Part shown: positions 59,879 to 64,000 of the stretch, in pieces
Position numbering within the stretch: the first letter of the stretch is position 1
Layout of the letters: every line of letters starts with the position of its first letter
Translations under genes and position numbers: made by a program
The notes under the pieces: model-generated
Told to the model about the DNA's origin: nothing
Database searches by the model: none
The model's input: the letters and a program-made list of their open reading frames with translations, nothing else
Assembly (NCBI GenBank): GCA_902560445.1
Contig: CACELO010000003.1
Span: 18,586-82,585, forward strand
Length of the DNA stretch: 64,000 nt
DNA from: an uncultured Candidatus Poseidoniales archaeon
GTDB taxonomy: Archaea; Thermoplasmatota; Poseidoniia; Poseidoniales; Thalassarchaeaceae
Reading direction: 5' to 3'

Positions 59879-60573
59879 GCTTCCACCTCCAGTGGTAGAT
59901 CTTTCTCTGAACCAATTAAGAAGACGTAATCTGCAACCGTTCCGAATTCTTCGAATTTGACTTCATTGGCCTTTGATGATCTCTTTACGTCCTTTGAGAC
60001 AACTTTTGCAGTGTTACCAATGTGGCTACCACCAGTTAAGTACGCTAACATTCCTTCTGAGAATTTGTGATGTCCTGAAATTTCTTGATTGGGCAGTGAA
60101 ATCACTAGCGTATCTCCGGAATTGTATTTATTTGCATCATCAATAGTAATATTTCTTCCATCGTGTAGGTGGACCTGAGTCTTTCCGCCACGAATTGTTG
60201 TCTTGCCCATAACTCGGCAAAGTTTGCTTGAGGAATCCTTGGAAGAAATTGAACGGTATCGAAGTTTTCCATTTTCATCCAGAATACAGCGGTAGTTATC
60301 ATCGCCTACTGTTAGAACGTCCATTAGTCCCACACCTCTGCCAACATCAGTTTCGATTCTTCCATCAACGAGGATCTTTCGAGTTGCAATCATGCGCTTG
60401 GCCTCTCTCTTAGAGTGAGCGAGTTCTAGCACATCACGCAATATGACTCCGAGAGGCATGCACATCTCATCGCTGTGTCCACCAGGGTTAGGCTTCTGGA
60501 CCCAAATATCGGTTTTGCGAGTAAGTGGCCAACTTCTTGGCATTGTTAATCTCTTCATATGACTGCTACTCAT
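59875..60573 (-). CDS. rps4e: Ribosomal protein eS4
   Basis: HMKRLTMPRSWPLTRKTDIWVQKPNPGGH; S4-type RNA-binding. Confidence 0.94.
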   Translation of the reverse strand: MSSSHMKRLTMPRSWPLTRKTDIWVQKPNPGGHSDEMCMPLGVILRDVLELAHSKREAKRMIATRKILVDGRIETDVGRGVGLMDVLTVGDDNYRCILDENGKLRYRSISSKDSSSKLCRVMGKTTIRGGKTQVHLHDGRNITIDDANKYNSGDTLVISLPNQEISGHHKFSEGMLAYLTGGSHIGNTAKVVSKDVKRSSKANEVKFEEFGTVADYVFLIGSEKDLPLEVEA

Positions 60574-61007
60574 TGTTCAGCACCCCCATTAGCTCTCTCC
60601 ATGATTCGCTTTATGCGAAGTGGATCTCCATCATACAACTTTGTAACAATAAGATTAGATGGATGAATTGGTAGTGCCTGTTCCTTACCATCAGCGGTGT
60701 TGGCGGTAACTCCTTCGACTAATACATAGCCAGTCTTGGTATCAACACCAACAATACTCGACTTAACTCCTGCACGACCACGGGATTGCCCTAGCCTCTT
60801 TCCACGTGAATCTGCTTTTACACTGTTTGGGAATCCAAAATCTCCACGCAAAACTTCCACTTCATCCCCAACTCTTACAGTTACAGTACGAATCATTGCT
60901 AAATCTGGATCTTCAGTGACCAAGCGCGCGCGAATACGCTTCCTGCGGACGTGAATCGGGGCGTCAGTTTGTGCCTGACGCTGTTTTCCTGCTTTCTTAC
61001 TTACCAT
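60570..61007 (-). CDS. rpl24: Ribosomal protein uL24
   Basis: KOW motif VRVGDEVEVLRGDFG...VLVEGVT. Confidence 0.93.
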   Translation of the reverse strand: MVSKKAGKQRQAQTDAPIHVRRKRIRARLVTEDPDLAMIRTVTVRVGDEVEVLRGDFGFPNSVKADSRGKRLGQSRGRAGVKSSIVGVDTKTGYVLVEGVTANTADGKEQALPIHPSNLIVTKLYDGDPLRIKRIMERANGGAEQ

Positions 61008-61017
61008 ACTTCACACC

Positions 61018-61416
61018 TCACACAATCTGCTTTGCCGTAGCGGCAATCCTCGGCCATCGCTCAGCCGCTTCTCGGCTGACTGGCCCCTTGATATCGGAGC
61101 CTTTGACATCGCCTCGCTCATTCGTGATGACGCAGGCGTTGTCTTCGAATTGTACCCAAGTTCCATCAACTCGACGGAACGGTCTCTTCTGACGTACGAT
61201 AACCGCATTGAATATTTGACGGCGAGTCTCTGGTGTACCACGGCGGACGGTGACACGAATCATGTCTCCAACTCCTGCAGAAGGATATCGGCGAGCAACG
61301 CCACCCTTCTTCAAGACTGTAATCAGTTGAACTACCTTAGCTCCGGTGTTGTCAACGCAATCCATCTTAGCCATACTAGGCAATCCGGCCGTTGCCCTAC
61401 CTGCTACTCCTCTCAT
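61018..61416 (-). CDS. rpl14: Ribosomal protein uL14
   Basis: MDCVDNTGAKVVQLITV...VGDMIRVTVRRGTPETR. Confidence 0.94.
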   Translation of the reverse strand: MRGVAGRATAGLPSMAKMDCVDNTGAKVVQLITVLKKGGVARRYPSAGVGDMIRVTVRRGTPETRRQIFNAVIVRQKRPFRRVDGTWVQFEDNACVITNERGDVKGSDIKGPVSREAAERWPRIAATAKQIV

Positions 61417-61745
61417 TCAGAACCCCCCTTCTCAATTACACAAAATTTGACTGTCTTGGAAAGTGGTCTACACTCCATTATTCGGACCGTTTCGCCACTT
61501 TCAACTTCGCCAATACAAGAGGGTAAATGTGCAGCATATCTGCGAGTTCTCTTCTCATAGCGCTCGTATTTCTTCATGTATCGACTGACCTCGCGCTGAA
61601 CGATAATCGAATTACTCATTCCAATAGATGACACGATTCCTTCAATGATTTGTCCACGTAGTCTGAGGCTTCCATAGAATGGGCAATTTTGGTCACCATC
61701 CCATTCGCCAACAGGGGCACGGACGTCTACTCCAATATCTTTCAT
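61413..61745 (-). CDS. rps17: Ribosomal protein uS17
   Basis: SSIGMSNSIIVQREVSRYMKKYERYEKRTRRYAAHLP. Confidence 0.92.
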   Translation of the reverse strand: MKDIGVDVRAPVGEWDGDQNCPFYGSLRLRGQIIEGIVSSIGMSNSIIVQREVSRYMKKYERYEKRTRRYAAHLPSCIGEVESGETVRIMECRPLSKTVKFCVIEKGGSE

Positions 61746-61747
61746 TT

Positions 61748-62005
61748 TCAGTTCCTCCTATATCTTCGATTAATGCGATTCTCAGGCCTCTGTGTGACGG
61801 TAGCGCCATCGATTTCGATCTCCTCTGAATCGATTGTGAATGTGATTACATCCTTGGGCAGAGTAACTTCTCCGCTAAGTGTCCTAACTCTTAGAGTTCT
61901 ACGGGTTTCTTCAACTATCATCCCACTTACTCCAATCAGACTCGGATCTCGGCTCCGAACAACTTCGATTTCTCGAGCCAACCAAGCTGCATGCATGATA
62001 CTCAT
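61748..62005 (-). CDS. rnp1: Ribonuclease P protein component 1 (Rpp29)
   Basis: GVSGMIVEETRRTLRVRT within the S17-L29 interval, as in other archaea. Confidence 0.88.
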   Translation of the reverse strand: MSIMHAAWLAREIEVVRSRDPSLIGVSGMIVEETRRTLRVRTLSGEVTLPKDVITFTIDSEEIEIDGATVTQRPENRINRRYRRN

Positions 62006-62305
62006 TCAGCGCACCTCCACTTGGTAGCCGTTTTGTTCGAGGACCTTTGCGACACGTTTCTTGTGCTCGCCTTGGAGTTCGATGGTACGGCCCTTTACGG
62101 TACCACCACTAGCACAAGCGCTCTTCAGCAACTTTGCAAGTTTTCCAATATCGATAGCAGAATCATCGATTCCTTCTACCATTGTTACCATCTTTCCATA
62201 CCTCCTTCTTACTGTTGAAATGATTGCTTTCTGTTGTTCTTTTGCTATTTCTTGGCAGATGCATAGTTCATTCGGTAGACCACATAGATTGCAAATGCCT
62301 GCCAT
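62006..62305 (-). CDS. Translation initiation factor aIF1 (SUI1)
   Basis: N-terminal CNLCGLPNELCIC, SUI1 core LAKLLKSACASGGTVKGRTIELQGEHKKRV. Confidence 0.93.
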   Translation of the reverse strand: MAGICNLCGLPNELCICQEIAKEQQKAIISTVRRRYGKMVTMVEGIDDSAIDIGKLAKLLKSACASGGTVKGRTIELQGEHKKRVAKVLEQNGYQVEVR

Positions 62306-62311
62306 TTGAGT

Positions 62312-62521
62312 CTACTCCTTACTCTCCTCAGACATCTTCGTCAAAAGACGTGCAATGCTCCTTCGTGTTTGCTTGTAGGCGCCCGCATCAGATGATGAAC
62401 CTCCAAGAGCTTGCTGAGCACGTAGTTGGAGAAGTTCTTCCCTTAGTTCGACGAGACGACGCTCGCGTTGTTCAGGGTTCATCTGGTCAATATCCCTAGA
62501 CTTGATATGTGCCATTTTCAC
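62312..62521 (-). CDS. rpl29: Ribosomal protein uL29
   Basis: RLVELREELLQLRAQQALGG...TRRSIARLLT. Confidence 0.9.
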   Translation of the reverse strand: MKMAHIKSRDIDQMNPEQRERRLVELREELLQLRAQQALGGSSSDAGAYKQTRRSIARLLTKMSEESKE

Positions 62522-63318
62522 TCCTCCTCTCCTGCATCTATTGATTCTTCAGTGGTTTCGGTTTCCATCTCTGCCATCTTTTCGACTACACTGTCGACGA
62601 CTTCTTCGGTGTCGGCAACTTCAGTCTCTTCTACCTGAGCAGATAATTCGGGATTCTCATCTGGTATCTCCAGCATGGATACCTCTTCTATTGGGCCTAA
62701 GCCCGATTCTTGTCTGTCTTGAATAGATATTTCATGTGGTAATTTTGCCCCAGGTCTCATGATTCTTACAGTACAACCAATTGTCCCTAGTTTCTTGACT
62801 GCTGTAGAAAATCCTTCATCCATTAACTGAATAGCAGTCTCACCACAGAATTTAATGTAACCTTTCTGAAATTTCTCAACCCTGTGTCGTGCTCCAGAAA
62901 TCTTTCCTGAGAGTATAATCAAACAACCACGAGCACCAGCGTCCATAATATTCTGGGAAGTACTATGACCTGCTCGGCGGAAGAACCAACCTCTCTCAAG
63001 AGATGATGCTAGTCTGCTCGCCATTACCTGTGCATTTAGACGGGGTTCTTCGATTTCGTTAACTTCAAGACGAGGTTTCTCTAGATTGAAATCATTTTGC
63101 AATCTGCGCTGTAATTCGTGAATAACCTTGCCTCTTCGACCGATTACCCGACCGACTTGTTCGGCTTGTAAGGTGACTTTAGTCCCATCAGGAGTTCGGT
63201 TGAATTCAAGGCCACCAAATCCAGCCCGCTCGGTCTCCTTTAGAAGATACTCTCGAACTAACTGGCGCTCTATGTTGCGATGAACGATGTTTCGAATTGT
63301 GTTTACTTTACTCATCAT
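62518..63318 (-). CDS. rps3: Ribosomal protein uS3
   Basis: KH domain VIGRRGKVIHELQRRLQ; start at internal Met preferred over 63360; acidic C-terminal tail. Confidence 0.92.
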   Translation of the reverse strand: MMSKVNTIRNIVHRNIERQLVREYLLKETERAGFGGLEFNRTPDGTKVTLQAEQVGRVIGRRGKVIHELQRRLQNDFNLEKPRLEVNEIEEPRLNAQVMASRLASSLERGWFFRRAGHSTSQNIMDAGARGCLIILSGKISGARHRVEKFQKGYIKFCGETAIQLMDEGFSTAVKKLGTIGCTVRIMRPGAKLPHEISIQDRQESGLGPIEEVSMLEIPDENPELSAQVEETEVADTEEVVDSVVEKMAEMETETTEESIDAGEEE

Positions 63319-63325
63319 ATTCACC

Positions 63326-63853
63326 TCAGAATTCGTCTTCCTCTCCCTCTTCATCACCAAAGTGCTCTAGGAAAACCTCGAGATTGACTTGGTAATGGTT
63401 CTTGGGTGTAGCACGCCCCTGCGCACGAGGTTTCCAACCAGTGTGGACTTGACCTCGGTGTGCCGCACAGTGAGTGATTACCATGTCTTCGGCATCGATT
63501 GTATCGTAACGCTGACGAGCGTTTTCCATAGCACTATTAATCAGTTTGACGAATTCTCTCGATGCCTTGTACGGATAGCGCCCTGGACCCATCTTTCCTT
63601 TTCGATGACCAGCCATGGTGTTTCCACCCTTTCCTTTCCTAGATCTGCGAGTGTAAGGAATCGCTTCCTTCTTGTCCATCACCTTCTCCAGGTACTCGAT
63701 AGCATCCACGACATTCATTCCGCGAATGAACTTGGCAATTTGGTAGCAGTGCTTGTGGTGGATGTCTAGATTCACTGCACGTGCAGTAGCTAGATTAGAA
63801 CCCTCAAGCAGTTGAGTATATCCGGATTGTGGCTTACCTGAAATTCGACTCAT
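63326..63853 (-). CDS. rpl22: Ribosomal protein uL22
   Basis: ARAVNLDIHHKHCYQIAKFIRGMNVVDAIEYLEKV...GWKPRAQGRATPKNHYQVNL. Confidence 0.93.
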   Translation of the reverse strand: MSRISGKPQSGYTQLLEGSNLATARAVNLDIHHKHCYQIAKFIRGMNVVDAIEYLEKVMDKKEAIPYTRRSRKGKGGNTMAGHRKGKMGPGRYPYKASREFVKLINSAMENARQRYDTIDAEDMVITHCAAHRGQVHTGWKPRAQGRATPKNHYQVNLEVFLEHFGDEEGEEDEF

Positions 63854-63864
63854 TCTTCTTCACC

Positions 63865-64000
63865 TCACTTCAATGCCACGTGCTTACTTGACCGAGTAGC
63901 ACCTACACCAGGACCGGTATGCGTAACCGATCTACGGGTTGGAGCAAATTCGCCCAAGGCGTGCCCTATCATTTCTGGAATAACTTCGACCTTGACGAAG
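63865..64000 (-). CDS. rps19: Ribosomal protein uS19, C-terminal part (truncated by window edge)
   Basis: Manual translation ...[44 protein letters not shown]. Confidence 0.93.
   Translation of the reverse strand, partial: FVKVEVIPEMIGHALGEFAPTRRSVTHTGPGVGATRSSKHVALK

Overview
This 64 kb window looks like a contiguous piece of an archaeal chromosome. The composition and gene set suggest a marine Euryarchaeota Group II / Ca. Poseidoniales-like organism; that placement is inference. Archaeal markers are aRF1, aIF2-beta, aIF1/SUI1, class I LysRS, the Rpp29 RNase P protein, Trm56, archaeal UMP kinase, a GfcR-like PRTase and the S19-to-SecY ribosomal protein operon. From left to right it contains: a tRNA-Leu(TAA); folB and a pteridine-reductase-like SDR; a lipA / branched-chain 2-oxoacid dehydrogenase (E1a-E1b-E2-E3) / lipB cluster; UbiX; a membrane M28 peptidase with an N-terminal SAP domain; argS, prf1, pyrH, a NOG1-like GTPase, dut, gfcR, lysS and carBA; folP and TraB; a molybdopterin oxidoreductase module (fused FeS-NrfD subunit, catalytic subunit without a Tat signal, TauE/SafE exporter, DUF2061) resembling a cytoplasm-facing sulfite dehydrogenase; a thiolase; a flotillin/NfeD pair; an ABC exporter; NAD kinase; an Aap-like amino-acid ABC transporter of mosaic base composition; a stand-alone 16S rRNA with a structured leader and its own terminator-like hairpin; and the secY/spc/S10 ribosomal protein block. 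I saw no CRISPR array, transposase, integrase or prophage. The best candidates for follow-up are the SoeABC/TauE-like module, the complete BCKDH plus lipoylation cluster in an archaeon, the SAP domains on ribosomal protein L32e and on a secreted-type peptidase, and the isolated 16S gene with its leader structure. All calls come from reading the sequence and the supplied ORFs; no database search was run.
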